Assembly (NCBI GenBank): GCA_945865375.1
Contig: CAMBEJ010000005.1
Span: forward strand, 16,727 to 80,726
From: Akkermansia muciniphila
GTDB lineage: Bacteria; Verrucomicrobiota; Verrucomicrobiia; Limisphaerales; F1-80-MAGS106
Direction: 5' to 3'
Length of the DNA stretch: 64,000 nt
A program made the translations under genes and the position numbers. Positions 1 to 8,394 of this stretch are shown here, piece by piece (positions within the stretch are counted from its first letter, which is position 1; each line of letters begins with the position of its first letter). The notes beneath the pieces were generated by a model that was given only the letters and a program-made list of their open reading frames with translations, was not told the DNA's origin and did not search any database.

Positions 1-1
1 T

Positions 2-1510
2 TACGGCAGCAGCTACTCTTTGGGATGGGTCAGCGAACGCGTGGTGAACGATTTGAGAGTCGAAGTTCTTCGCAAGCTCAGCAGCCTTTCGTTGGACTTT
101 TTCAATCGATCGACCATGGGGGATCTCATCACCCATGTGAACGGCGATACCGCGTCCCTGCAGCGCTGTTTGAGCCTCGGGGTCTCCGATCTGATCAAGG
201 AGCCCGTCACAATCTTTGGCATGGTCGTGATGCTTTGCTTGATCGATTGGCAGATGACGCTCGGAGCGCTGGTCTTTTTTCCGGTCTGCGTGGTGCCCAT
301 CATTGTTCTGGGCAAAAAAGTGCGGCGCGCCAGCAAGGCAGGCCTCCATGTGAACATCACACAATCGAGTCTGCTTGTTGAGATGCTTTCTGGAATCCGC
401 GTGGTGAAGGCCTTCGGGCTCGAGGAAACACAGGTTAAGCGGTTCCAAAAACTGTCCTCGGAACTGGTGCATCACGGCATGAAGGGGATTCGCGCCAAAG
501 AACTCATCAATCCCATCATCGAAACTGTCTCGATGGTGGGGTTCGGTTTGTTGATCGTCTACATCGCGGCAAAAGGAAGGGCGGTGGCGGAGATGGTCGC
601 GTTTCTGACAGGCCTGGTGTTTTTCTACACCCCCGTCAAAAAGCTCGCGGGGCTGCATGTGTTGTTCGAACAAACCACCGCGGGCGTCGGGCGCCTGATG
701 AAGATCCTCTCTGAACGTCCCACCGTGGAAGAGAAGGCCGGATCGATGCGCCTCGAAAAGTTTGAGAAGGAAATCCGGCTCGAGGGATTGCGATTTTCGT
801 ATTCAGGTCAACCGGTCCTCCACGGGATCGATCTGGTGATCCCACGGGGAGCTCGTGTGGGCATTGCTGGGGAAAGCGGATCGGGCAAGAGCACCCTGGT
901 GAACTTGTTGTTCCGGTTCTACGATCCCACAGGGGGCGCGATTTTAGTGGATGGGATCAACTTGCGCGACGTGGCCCTCGGGGATCTACGCGGATTAATG
1001 GCCTTGGTAAGCCAGGAAATCGTGTTGTTCGACCTGACCGTGGCGGAAAACATCGCCTGCGGCAAGACGGGTGCCACCCGCGACGCCATCGAGTCCGCTG
1101 CCAAGGCCGCGCAGGCCCACGAGTTTATCATTCAACTGCCATCGGGTTACGAGACACGCATAGGCGAACGTGGCGTCACGCTTTCTGGAGGGCAACGCCA
1201 GCGGCTGGCGATCGCGCGCGCCTTCGTTCGCGATGCTCCGGTCCTCGTTTTGGACGAGGCCACCGCCTCGCTCGATTCCCAATCGGAAGCCGAGGTCCAG
1301 TCAGCCATCGACCGACTTTCCGAAAACCGGACCGTGATCACGGTGGCGCACCGGCTTTCGACGCTGGCGGTCTCGGACTTGATTGTGGTGTTGAACCAAG
1401 GATCGATTGTGGAGCAAGGACGATTCGACGAATTGCTCAAGAAAGAGGGCTGGTTTGCGGCGATGGCCCGCAAACAGGGGATTACTCCGCAAACTTCAGT
1501 GCTTTTTTGA
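2..1510 (+). CDS. ABC transporter, permease + ATP-binding (MsbA-like), 5' end outside window
   Basis: Half-size ABC exporter: a transmembrane domain followed by a nucleotide-binding domain, so it would act as a dimer in the inner membrane. The reading frame is open to the window edge and codons before the tracked TTG (Y-G-S-S-Y-S) continue the family pattern, so the N-terminus lies upstream. The last transmembrane helices occupy about residues 60-210 of the tracked ORF. The ATPase domain follows with Walker A GESGSGKST (about 284), signature LSGGQRQR (about 388), Walker B VLVLDEATASLD (about 410) and the H-loop in TVAHRLST (about 445). Domain order and motifs fit the MsbA/ABCB-type lipid flippase group, but the substrate cannot be read from the sequence. 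The gene ends 11 bases before the inverted repeat of a RAYT element. Confidence 0.93.
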   Translation, partial: YGSSYSLGWVSERVVNDLRVEVLRKLSSLSLDFFNRSTMGDLITHVNGDTASLQRCLSLGVSDLIKEPVTIFGMVVMLCLIDWQMTLGALVFFPVCVVPIIVLGKKVRRASKAGLHVNITQSSLLVEMLSGIRVVKAFGLEETQVKRFQKLSSELVHHGMKGIRAKELINPIIETVSMVGFGLLIVYIAAKGRAVAEMVAFLTGLVFFYTPVKKLAGLHVLFEQTTAGVGRLMKILSERPTVEEKAGSMRLEKFEKEIRLEGLRFSYSGQPVLHGIDLVIPRGARVGIAGESGSGKSTLVNLLFRFYDPTGGAILVDGINLRDVALGDLRGLMALVSQEIVLFDLTVAENIACGKTGATRDAIESAAKAAQAHEFIIQLPSGYETRIGERGVTLSGGQRQRLAIARAFVRDAPVLVLDEATASLDSQSEAEVQSAIDRLSENRTVITVAHRLSTLAVSDLIVVLNQGSIVEQGRFDELLKKEGWFAAMARKQGITPQTSVLF

Positions 1511-1520
1511 GCAAAAGGGA

Positions 1521-2559
1521 AAGGGGTCAGTTCCTAACTTGTTGAATTGTGCGTCTCTTCCTCCACTTTTCGTTGTTCATACAGCCGCCGATTCAAGTGA
1601 GTCTACGCACCCATAGCCAACCGTTCGCTGATCCATTTCAGCGTCACAGTCGTCTCCTGGCGGAGCCGCGTGGCCATAACCATTTTCACGGCGTCGCCTT
1701 TGGGCCGCTCGCCCAAATCAGCTTCTGTCCATCTGGCACGAGCCAGTTCCTCCCGCACGATCCTCGCGGCCTCTGCTTCCGCGCTTTCAGCCCGGTCCTC
1801 GCCATAATGGTTTTCGCCCCACTGCCCTCCCATTTGCGCCAGCAATTCCTGCCGGAACGCGTCCCCGCCCAGGCACCAACCCCGCCGCACCGCCTTCCAA
1901 TCCGTTCGAGAGTCCTGGCGTCGCCGGTCTTCCATCTGCAGTTCAAACTGCTTCCGCCCAGCCGCAGTGTCCTGTGAGATGCCCATCTCTCCGAACAATC
2001 GCCACACGTCCAACCATACAGGCCGCTTCTCCGGTGCCAGCAAATACCCGCCGTAACTGCTCCAGGGGTAGGCCAGCAAAGTCGGTTCTTCCGCCAGCAG
2101 GTGCGCCCTTACTGGATTCAGGTGGACGTAATCGCACACCGTGCGCAGGTAGCCGTTACCACTGCCCTCCACCACCAGAGCCTTGTAACGACCGCTGAAC
2201 AAGTGGCCGAAGAGCTTATGCCGGCGGTTGAACCGGCCGGTGTAGGTGCCGAGAAGCCATTTCATCCCCGCCACGAGGTTCGCTTGAGGTGTCTCGACGA
2301 CCGAGTGAAAATGGTTGCCCAAGAGACAATAAGCATGCACCCGTCAACCGGTCTTGGCGCAGACCTCCTCAAGGGTTTCGAGGAAACGGCGGCGGTCGAA
2401 GTCGTCCTTGAAGATGGGTTCACGTCGATCCCCTCGGCTCATGACGTGATAAATGGCGCTTGAGTATTCGATGCGGAGCTTGCGGGCCATTCTGGGAGGC
2501 TACAATGGCAAACCGCTTCGTCAAGTGGGAAAGTTTAAGAAGTTAGGAACTGACCCCTT
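1521..2559. mobile_element. RAYT (REP-associated transposase) element bounded by 20-bp perfect inverted repeats
   Basis: The left end at 1521-1540 reads AAGGGGTCAGTTCCTAACTT, and the exact reverse complement lies at 2540-2559. Only a decayed Y1-type transposase gene lies between them. Inverted terminal motifs flanking a single-domain HUH transposase are the usual arrangement for REP-associated elements. A related pair of ends flanks the second RAYT near 6.5-7.2 kb. I see no obvious target-site duplication. Confidence 0.75.
1603..2490 (-). pseudogene. REP-associated tyrosine (Y1/HUH) transposase with in-frame TGA
   Basis: Members of this family cut and rejoin single-stranded DNA at REP hairpins. 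The full frame runs from an ATG at 2490 (MARKLRIEYSSAIYHVMSRG) through the HUH motif HFH in LLGNHFH and the regions KLFGHLFSGRYKAL and DYVHLNPVRAHL. At codon 49 (2344-2346) there is a TGA where relatives usually carry Trp, in the context KTG-stop-RVHAYC. The ORF track therefore starts at a GTG just after the stop. The rest of the frame is clean over about 245 residues, so this looks like a recent nonsense mutation. Translation from the internal GTG would lack the N-terminal strand of the catalytic fold. Confidence 0.82.
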
Positions 2560-2623
2560 GGCCCGGATGGAGAGGGGACACCTCCAAATTTTAGACGTGA
2601 ATCGAGGCCATGAACCGATCAGT

Positions 2624-2650
2624 AACGCTCAACTTTGAATGTTGAGCGTT
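2624..2650. repeat. Perfect hairpin, 10-bp stem with 7-nt loop
   Basis: AACGCTCAAC and GTTGAGCGTT are separated by TTTGAAT, between the RAYT element and the amidase gene. No T-run follows on either strand, so an intrinsic terminator is not supported. A loosely similar sequence with CAACGTTCAA lies near 6353-6376. Confidence 0.6.
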
Positions 2651-2727
2651 AGACGTGGAAAGAGTTGCAATTTGGTTGAAGGGAGCTTTTTTCGAAACCA
2701 TCATGTCAATAAACCTAATTTCAAGAC

Positions 2728-4350
2728 ATGAATCGCCGAGACTTTTTGCAAACCACGGGCCAGGGCGGTGCCCAGATGATCCTCGCTGTGGCTGCCTTGG
2801 GTGGATCATCCGGCGCCGTCCATGCCGCCCCCAGGCCCCTGCGCATCGATTCGTTCGAATACGAAGAAGCTGGGATTCTGCAGCTCCAGTCTGCCATGAG
2901 TTCGGGAAAGGAAACGGCGGTGTCGCTTGCAAAGAAATACCTGCGCCGCATCGAGGAAGTGGACCGGAGCGGACCCAGATTGAACTCGGTCATCGAGGTC
3001 AATCCGGACGCGTTGGCGATGGCCCGCGGGCTGGATCGTGAACGCAAACAAAAGGGCCCCCGGAGCTCCATGCATGGCATTCCCATCCTCATCAAAGACA
3101 ACATCGACACCCACGATCGGATGATGACGACGGCCGGTTCGCTTGCCTTGGTGGGTTCGGTGCCGCCGCGCGATTCGTTTGTGGCACAGAAGCTCCGGGA
3201 AGCGGGCGCGGTCATCCTGGGGAAGACCAACCTGAGCGAGTGGGCGAATTTTCGTGGGGAACGCTCGACCAGCGGTTGGAGCGGCAGGGGAGGACAGACG
3301 AAGAATCCGTATGTGCTGGACCGCAATCCCTCCGGCTCCAGTGCCGGTTCCGGCGCCGCGGTCTCCGCCAATCTCTGCTCCGCTGCCATCGGGACGGAGA
3401 CGAACGGATCCATCGTTTCGCCTTCCTGTTACTGCGGGATCGTTGGCCTCAAACCGACGGTCGGACTCATCAGCCGTTCCGGGATCATTCCTATTTCCCA
3501 CAGCCAGGACACAGCGGGCCCTATGACTCGAAGTGTGACGGACGCGGCGATTTTGTTGAGCGCGCTTGTTGGCGTGGACCCGCGCGACGCGGCGACCCGG
3601 ATCCACGCCGACCGAGTGCCGCCTGACTACATGCGTTTCCTCGATCCAAACGGACTTCGAGGCGCGCGCATCGGGATTGTCAGGAAGTTGTTTCGACGGG
3701 AGAACCGGGCGGCCAAGGTCATGGAAGCAGCCTTCGAAGTTCTGAGGTCCGCGGGAGCCATCCTGGTGGATCCAGCCGATTTGCCTTCGCTGGGAAAGGA
3801 AGGCGATTCCGAGGACCAGATCTTGCATTACGAATTCAAGGCGGATCTGAACGCTTACTTGGCCAGCCTGGGTTCTAAGGCGCCGGTTCGCACGCTGAAG
3901 GACATCATCGAGTTCAACGAACGAAACAAGGAAAAGGAGCTCCAGTTCTTCGGCCAGGAAACATTCATCAAAGCGGAGGCGAAAGGCCCGCTGACGGACA
4001 AGGTCTACCTCGAAGCCTTGGAGAAGGGCCAGCGACTGGCGCGCGAGGAAGGTATTGACGCCGTGATGGCCGAGCACCGGCTCGACGCCATGGTCGGTCC
4101 GAGCGGGGGACCCGCCCACGCCACCGATTATGTGCTTGGAGACCGGGGTTCTGGCGGCAGTTCCTCACCGGCCGCGATCGCCGGTTATCCGAACATCACA
4201 GTTCCGGCGGGCGAAGTGATGGGGTTGCCGGTCGGCCTTTCGTTTTTCGGACGCGCCTGGAGTGAGCCGACCCTGTTGAAGCTGGCCTTCGCTTTCGAGC
4301 AAGCCACCCGCGCGCGGAAAGTGCCACGATTCCTGCCGACACTCGGTTGA
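2728..4350 (+). CDS. Amidase signature (AS) family amidase with Tat-type signal
   Basis: Hydrolyses amide bonds using a Ser-cisSer-Lys triad; the family includes GatA and fatty-acid or peptide amidases. The N-terminus MNRRDFLQTTGQGG followed by a hydrophobic stretch is a twin-arginine signal, so the protein is probably exported. Amidase landmarks are the Lys in ILIKDNIDT (about 122), the Gly/Ser-rich core NPSGSSAGSGAAVSANL (about 202-218), TETNGSIVSP with the nucleophile Ser (about 225-232), and GLKPTVGLISRSG. The length of 540 aa is normal. The Tat signal and lack of gatB/gatC neighbours argue against a glutamyl-tRNA amidotransferase subunit. The substrate is unknown. Confidence 0.92.
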   Translation: MNRRDFLQTTGQGGAQMILAVAALGGSSGAVHAAPRPLRIDSFEYEEAGILQLQSAMSSGKETAVSLAKKYLRRIEEVDRSGPRLNSVIEVNPDALAMARGLDRERKQKGPRSSMHGIPILIKDNIDTHDRMMTTAGSLALVGSVPPRDSFVAQKLREAGAVILGKTNLSEWANFRGERSTSGWSGRGGQTKNPYVLDRNPSGSSAGSGAAVSANLCSAAIGTETNGSIVSPSCYCGIVGLKPTVGLISRSGIIPISHSQDTAGPMTRSVTDAAILLSALVGVDPRDAATRIHADRVPPDYMRFLDPNGLRGARIGIVRKLFRRENRAAKVMEAAFEVLRSAGAILVDPADLPSLGKEGDSEDQILHYEFKADLNAYLASLGSKAPVRTLKDIIEFNERNKEKELQFFGQETFIKAEAKGPLTDKVYLEALEKGQRLAREEGIDAVMAEHRLDAMVGPSGGPAHATDYVLGDRGSGGSSSPAAIAGYPNITVPAGEVMGLPVGLSFFGRAWSEPTLLKLAFAFEQATRARKVPRFLPTLG

Positions 4351-4406
4351 TTTCCTTTCCCACTCCTTCTCACGCTCTCACTGCTCACGCTCTCACGTTC
4401 TTGTTT

Positions 4407-4769
4407 TCACTCAGTAAGCACGGTATCGGCGTGTTCGTAAGCGGGCGCGCAGCAGCAGAGGAGCGTGAGAACCGCGTCGCCGGTGTTCCAGAGCTTGTGG
4501 CGAGCTCCCGGCGGGATCGCGATGGCGTCCCCTTGCTTGACTTCCCGAGTTTCGCCGTCGATCCGAATGCGTCCGACTCCTTGGGTGATGAAATAAATCT
4601 CCTCCGACAAGACATGATAATGCTCCTGAGTCGAGCTTCCCACGGCGACCCGGGCTTCGGCGAGGCTTTGGTTCTTGATAGCCGAGTTGCGATGCGCCAG
4701 GAGTTCGCGGATCTCGGATTCGTCCTTGGTCGTGAAGGGGATGGTGTTTTCGATGGCGACAATGTTCAT
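4407..4769 (-). CDS. Small single-domain cupin protein
   Basis: A 120-residue cupin beta-barrel that probably binds a metal. The tracked ORF extends upstream, but the conserved part starts at MNIVAIEN, with ATG at 4767-4769. The upstream 62 residues include a frame of the palindrome at 4929 and look non-coding. Cupin motif 1 is seen as STQEHYHVLSEEIYFITQG and motif 2 as KQGDAIAIPPGARHKLWNTG; the two His and the Glu of motif 1 plus the His of motif 2 would form the metal site. The C-terminus has an unusual run of three Cys (LLCCCAP). The enzymatic role cannot be stated: stand-alone cupins include isomerases, dioxygenases and sugar-binding proteins. It converges on the amidase gene. Confidence 0.85.
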   Translation of the reverse strand: MNIVAIENTIPFTTKDESEIRELLAHRNSAIKNQSLAEARVAVGSSTQEHYHVLSEEIYFITQGVGRIRIDGETREVKQGDAIAIPPGARHKLWNTGDAVLTLLCCCAPAYEHADTVLTE

Positions 4770-4928
4770 ATCCGGAAAGCATTTTTGAACAGGAGGAAAG
4801 GAAGGAAACGGAGGCTGATGGATAGGACTTTCCTTTCGCAGCGTTTCGAGGATAGATCTTGGAGATGGATTGGAGCAAGAAAGAACGCTGGATAAACGAT
4901 GAGAAACGGAGTTTGACGCCTTGGTAAG

Positions 4929-4962
4929 CCCCTCTGTGGGCCGTCGACGGCCCACAGAGGGG
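4929..4962. repeat. 34-bp perfect palindrome
   Basis: The sequence is self-complementary over 34 bases, centred on GTCGAC, with arms of the form CCCCTCTGTGGGCCGTC. It has no loop and no flanking T-run. Its core resembles the GTGGGCGGCCG stem of the larger hairpin near 16.55-16.62 kb, which suggests one mobile hairpin family. Confidence 0.8.
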
Positions 4963-5865
4963 TTCGATCCTCACATGATCGACGTTGAAAGGTGGATTCA
5001 GAGGGGAATTCCCACCTTTTGCCGTGTTTGCAGACAAAGGGGAGCATCCAGAGGTGTCCGCAACGCTTCACCGATGTTGCTGCGGCCACTGTGGGCTTGC
5101 CGCCCGATCTCAAATTTGAGATTTCAGATCTGAAATTGGGCGCAGGCCCCGATCGGATTCCTCTTTCCACAGCCCGCAATGCTTCAGAATCTTTTCCAGA
5201 CCGCTTTCTGTCTTCCCTCGACCTGCCTGCCGGCAGGCAGGTGAAGGCGACGATCCACCTTCGGCAAGGCTTCGGCGGGCAGGCCAGTTTATAAAACGGC
5301 GTCTCTTGCGGTTGCCGGGGACGATAAACACCGACCGCCTCCTTGGCCTCACACACCACAACCCACCTCCCTGAGGAGGCAGTTATCCTGGCTCACACAC
5401 AGTGCGAGCTCCAAATAACCGAAGGAGGACGTCGCGTGAATCGACGCGTCAAGTCTCAGAACTCCTGACCAAAGGCGCTGCACGAAGCGCCGCCGCGCCC
5501 GGGCGTGCGCGCGGTGCGGACGATGCTGAGGAATGTGCTGAATCTGGTTGACCGCGTTGGCGGCAATCCCGGATTGCTGTCCGCTTCGCATTGGAACAGG
5601 TGTCCGCTTTCATCGGAATCCGCAATCAACCGCAGCTCGCTCCCCGGTTCTTGCAAAGATTTGCTTTTCTTTTCCGTTTTCCGGAGCGTTCCACCAGACA
5701 CTTTAAATCGTGCATGCGTGGTGGCACCCGAGGTATTCCCCCTGGCGAAACCTCAGCGAGATCCGGCAAATTCCTTCGACCCTGGATGGAGTCGCGGAAA
5801 CGGGGACATTGTTCGACTTGGATATTCGACTTGTTATACGTGTACAGCGATGCCAGATTCCAATC
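4963..5865. other. Repeat-rich region without a convincing gene
   Basis: Frames here are short and none resembles a known family. Two repeats stand out. An AT-rich repeat at about 5107-5138 contains GATTTCAGATCTGAAATT and is related to the insert in the hsdM relic at 8229-8254. A 22-bp perfect palindrome lies at 5221-5242 (core CCTGCCGGCAGG). The last 60 bases probably carry the promoter of the RHH/RelE pair. Confidence 0.55.
5832..5846. promoter_or_regulatory. Possible operator/-10 region of the RHH-RelE pair
   Basis: TGTTATACGTGTACA is an imperfect palindrome centred on ACGT, about 20 bases before the antitoxin ATG. TTATAC within it could be a -10 box, with the weak candidate TTCGAC 16 bases upstream. 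RHH antitoxins usually repress their own operon from such sites, so the placement is sensible. The motif match itself is weak. Confidence 0.25.
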
Positions 5866-6072
5866 ATGCTTGCCATCCGCCTCGACACCGACACTGAGAA
5901 CCGCCTAGACCTCTTGGCCAAAAGGACTGGGCGCACGAAGACTTTTTACGCCCGCGAGGCGATCCTCCAACATCTGGAGGATCTGGAAGACACTTTCCTC
6001 GCCACACAGCGTCTTCGGAACCCGGCCAAAATCTACTCTGCCAAGGATGTAAAGCGTGAACTGGGTTTATAG
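5866..6072 (+). CDS. Ribbon-helix-helix antitoxin
   Basis: A 68-residue protein beginning MLAIRLDTDTENRLDLLAKR. An N-terminal beta strand (MLAIRLD) followed by helices is the ribbon-helix-helix DNA-binding fold, and FYAREAILQHLEDLED forms the second helix and dimer region. The C-terminus (KIYSAKDVKRELGL) would wrap the toxin. The start was chosen because the conserved fold begins at this ATG; the longer tracked ORF adds 52 residues of non-coding appearance. The gene overlaps the downstream toxin by 17 bases, which is typical of a coupled toxin-antitoxin operon. The pair looks intact, unlike most other TA genes in this window. Confidence 0.85.
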   Translation: MLAIRLDTDTENRLDLLAKRTGRTKTFYAREAILQHLEDLEDTFLATQRLRNPAKIYSAKDVKRELGL

Positions 6073-6322
6073 GTTCGATGCACGCGCCTTGAAGGAACTC
6101 AAGAAGCTTGACCACCAAGCCCAGCGGGACATCCTCGGCTATCTGGATGAACGTGTGGCGGGCACTGGCGACCCTCGACGCTTTGGTAAGGCTCTGACAG
6201 CAGACTTGGCAAGCTTGTGGCGTTACCGCGTCGAGGATTACCGCATTCTCTGCCAAATTCAGGACCGTGAATTGCTGGTCTTGGTGGTGGCACTCGGCCA
6301 TCGCAAGAACATTTACCAGTAG
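6056..6322 (+). CDS. RelE/ParE-type toxin
   Basis: An 88-residue basic protein from a GTG start inside the antitoxin's 3' end. The pattern YRFDARALKELKKLDHQAQRDILGYL, then RFGKAL...LWRYRVEDYRILCQI, then LLVLVVALGHRKNIY, is the RelE fold: a helical hairpin followed by a beta sheet carrying the RYRVxDYRI motif and a C-terminal HRKxxY tail. Relatives of this type cleave ribosome-bound mRNA. The Arg of RYRVEDYR and the terminal HRKNIY are present, so it may be active. It is a chromosomal type II toxin whose partner is the RHH protein upstream. Confidence 0.88.
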   Translation: MNWVYRFDARALKELKKLDHQAQRDILGYLDERVAGTGDPRRFGKALTADLASLWRYRVEDYRILCQIQDRELLVLVVALGHRKNIYQ

Positions 6323-6488
6323 CACGGCAAGTACCGGCGGCGGTGCAAACGTCCAACGTTCAACCCTCAACGTTCAGGTTCTTCGCTGTTTTGAGTGGAA
6401 TCTAAAGGTTTTGGAGTGGGGATGACACGAGCGGGTTGAAGGAACTTAGCCAGGGGCAAACGAGTCTGCGAGTGCCGCCCCTGTCTTC

Positions 6489-7162
6489 AGGGGTCATATC
6501 TTAACATTCAACAATTCTGAAGCACTCCTGTTCGACGGGGTCCCAGTCGCGAAGGGCTTCATATCGCTTTACAGCCATCGCCACCCCGGCGTATGCCGCC
6601 AAGCCTGATTCCCGCGCCAGTTCTTTCAACTTTAGTCCGCACATTCTGCGTCCCAGAAAGAGCACCAAGTCCCGCCCACGATCCCCGTGGCGGTCTCGAA
6701 ATGTCTCCCACGGTTCACACTTCACCTTCTGCACAGCCTGAATCACCACCGCCAGACTGGGTCGCGCTAGCGTCAAGCGCCGCGCCCCTCGCTGTTCCAA
6801 TGCTGAGGTCTCAGCGCTGCGATTCGTTCGTCGACTTGCGCGGATTCCGGTGCCGGCGACACTCCGGCGCGGACTCGCTGCTGATCCGATTTGCCCAGTC
6901 CTAACTTTCCCGTGCGCACCAGGTTCAAATGCACGTATCGGCTCAAAGCCAGCGCCCAATCGTCCCGGCTCACTGCCACCGATTTGAAGCGTCCCTGGAA
7001 CAAATGACCACTAGCGCCCGTGCCGGCGGTTGAACCCCATGCTGTAGCTCAGGTTCAGCCACTGGGGCGCCCGCCCGCTCGATGCGCAGGGGTCTGGACA
7101 CGAACACGACCGTGATGTGGCCAATTTCAAAATCAAGTGTTAAATGTTAAGATGTGACCCCT
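6489..7162. mobile_element. Second RAYT element, internally deleted, with near-perfect terminal inverted repeats
   Basis: The left end at 6489-6508 (AGGGGTCATATCTTAACATT) and right end at 7143-7162 are inverted repeats differing at one of 20 positions. Both resemble the ends of the first RAYT element in having GGGGTCA...TTAA. The stop codon of the enclosed transposase frame lies inside the left repeat. The interior is only about 635 bases, shorter than a full RAYT gene, because of a deletion. Confidence 0.65.
6501..7101 (-). pseudogene. RAYT transposase remnant (internal deletion and frameshift)
   Basis: From about 7101 the minus strand encodes SRPLRIERAGA, the usual N-terminus of RAYT proteins. 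It passes within a few codons into WLNLSYSMGFNRRHGR, a segment normally about 100 residues further in. The HUH catalytic motif is thus absent. A stop and frame change follow, and the frame resumes as FQGRFKSVAVSRDDWALALSRYVHLNLVR. A further shift joins the C-terminal helix-turn-helix-like segment (KELARESGLAAYAGVAMAVKRY), which runs to the stop at 6501. At least one deletion and two frame changes mean no functional product. Confidence 0.75.
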
Positions 7163-7221
7163 TGGACCTCTATCCAGGACGTTGCCCTGGGCTGGTATGT
7201 GCCGCACCGTTGGTGCTGAAA

Positions 7222-7596
7222 TCACTCGCCATAACCCAGCCCGCTCAGGTTTGCTTTGATGGCCTGCTCCAGTTTCGCGGACTCGGCATCCGGGAGTGCA
7301 GGGTTTTGTAGAATCTCAAATTTCGCGGCAATGATGCTGCGGAAGTTTTCCGAGATGGCGTGCCAGTCGATCACGTCAACGCGGATGGGCAGTTCAGATT
7401 CCGCGATCGCTTCGCGCAACGCGGCCAGCCGCCCGATGGGCAGACGAGCCGGGCCGAGCAGGACGATGTCGAGGTCGGAGTAAGGTTTGGCATTTCCCGT
7501 GACGCGGGAACCGAAGGCGCGGACTTCGCAATCCGGCACCTGCGCTGCAAGCAGGCGGCGCACGACGGCCAACTGTTCTGGCGCGAGATCAATCAT
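7222..7596 (-). CDS. MNT-type nucleotidyltransferase (HI0073-like) with HsdM-derived C-terminal tail
   Basis: A small nucleotidyltransferase with the minimal catalytic core GSRVTGNAKPYSDLDIVLLG (GSxxxG...SDLD). It partners with a HI0074-like protein, as in two-gene MNT toxin-antitoxin-like modules. The start MIDLAPEQ at 7596 overlaps the upstream HI0074-like gene by 8 bases. The last about 22 residues (ESAKLEQAIKANLSGLGYGE) are not typical of MNT proteins but match the usual C-terminus of HsdM, and 21 bases of DNA in this tail are identical to the end of the neighbouring hsdM relic. The MNT frame therefore seems to read into the original hsdM 3' end. The nucleotidyltransferase assignment is firm; the biological role is not. 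Confidence 0.85.
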   Translation of the reverse strand: MIDLAPEQLAVVRRLLAAQVPDCEVRAFGSRVTGNAKPYSDLDIVLLGPARLPIGRLAALREAIAESELPIRVDVIDWHAISENFRSIIAAKFEILQNPALPDAESAKLEQAIKANLSGLGYGE

Positions 7597-8005
7597 TGCG
7601 TGCGCGAAGTGATGCGAGGAGCGACTGAGCGGCGGCCACGAAGTGTTCAGCACTCTCACTCACCTCCTCTGCCGTGTCATTGTCATAGGTATGCGAGGTT
7701 TCGTTGCGTGCCGCATGAAAGGTCATCCAAAGATCCACATCATCAATCAGGCGATTCTCCGCAGCCTGTCGGAATAACTCGCGGCGGGTCACGCCATCGA
7801 CGGATTCAGCACTGATGTTCGTCTCAAGCCAACGCTTCATCATTTTCCAAGACAGCTCATACGCGACCTCGAAGTTCTGGATGATGCCACTGCGGACGGT
7901 CTCCTTAATCTCAGGAGGGAGAGTCGCTTCGAATGTGGTTGCCGCATTGATGGATCGTTCCAGCGAGGCCGCTGCCTTTTCTAGGCTAGTGAGTTCCAGT
8001 TTCAT
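7589..8005 (-). CDS. HI0074-family nucleotidyltransferase-binding protein
   Basis: A 138-residue all-helical protein of the HI0074/HepT-like superfamily. The conserved core is seen in RSGIIQNFEVAYELSWKMMKRWLE, RRELFRQAAENRLIDDVDLWMTFHAARNETSHTYD. The helix with RNETSHTY corresponds to the R-x4-H-x-Y type segment of HepT-like proteins. It forms the two-gene module with the MNT protein downstream. Its ATG overlaps the stop of the hsdM relic by four bases (ATGA), which makes the inserted module translationally coupled to that relic. It is intact. Whether the pair acts as a toxin-antitoxin system of the HepT/MntA kind is inference from family membership. Confidence 0.85.
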   Translation of the reverse strand: MKLELTSLEKAAASLERSINAATTFEATLPPEIKETVRSGIIQNFEVAYELSWKMMKRWLETNISAESVDGVTRRELFRQAAENRLIDDVDLWMTFHAARNETSHTYDNDTAEEVSESAEHFVAAAQSLLASLRARND

Positions 8006-8228
8006 GGCATTGGTTTTAGATTTAGGTTTTCCAAGTTGGCTTTGATTTGGTTCTCCAGTTTCGCGGACTCGGCGAACTGGGCGTGCAGTTCGGCGACGAG
8101 GCGTGGCATCTGTTGCTCGAAGGGATCACCGTCATCTGCGACTTCCTCGGCTCCAACGTAGCGGACGGGCGTGAGGACCTGGCCGTGCGGGGTGATTTCG
8201 GCGGTGGTGGCGGATTTGCAGAAGCCGG

Positions 8229-8254
8229 CAAATTGAAATCTGAGATTTGAAATT
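8229..8254. repeat. AT-rich palindromic repeat inside the hsdM relic
   Basis: The core AATTGAAATCTGAGATTTGA is imperfectly self-complementary and resembles the repeat at 5107-5138. On the minus strand it is translated in frame as PISNLRFQF, which is not expected between the conserved YHAWRGD and GFCKSAT blocks of HsdM. Confidence 0.6.
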
Positions 8255-8394
8255 GGCGGGGCGTCGCCACGCCATGCGTGATAGGGGGTGGTGATTTTCT
8301 GTAGGTCGGCGTCGGTCAATTCGTGGTGGACGCGGTCGATGAGGGTGCCGAGTTTGCGGGCGTCGATGAAGAGGGTCTGCTTGCGGCGGTCCCT

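Noticed and set aside
2806-4119. 437-codon minus-strand ORF opposite the amidase
   Set aside because: It is a shadow in a GC-rich gene: no family pattern, and the plus strand carries clear amidase motifs.
5221-5242. Intrinsic terminator at the CCTGCCGGCAGG palindrome
   Set aside because: No loop, no T-run and no gene ending next to it; it looks like a dispersed palindrome.
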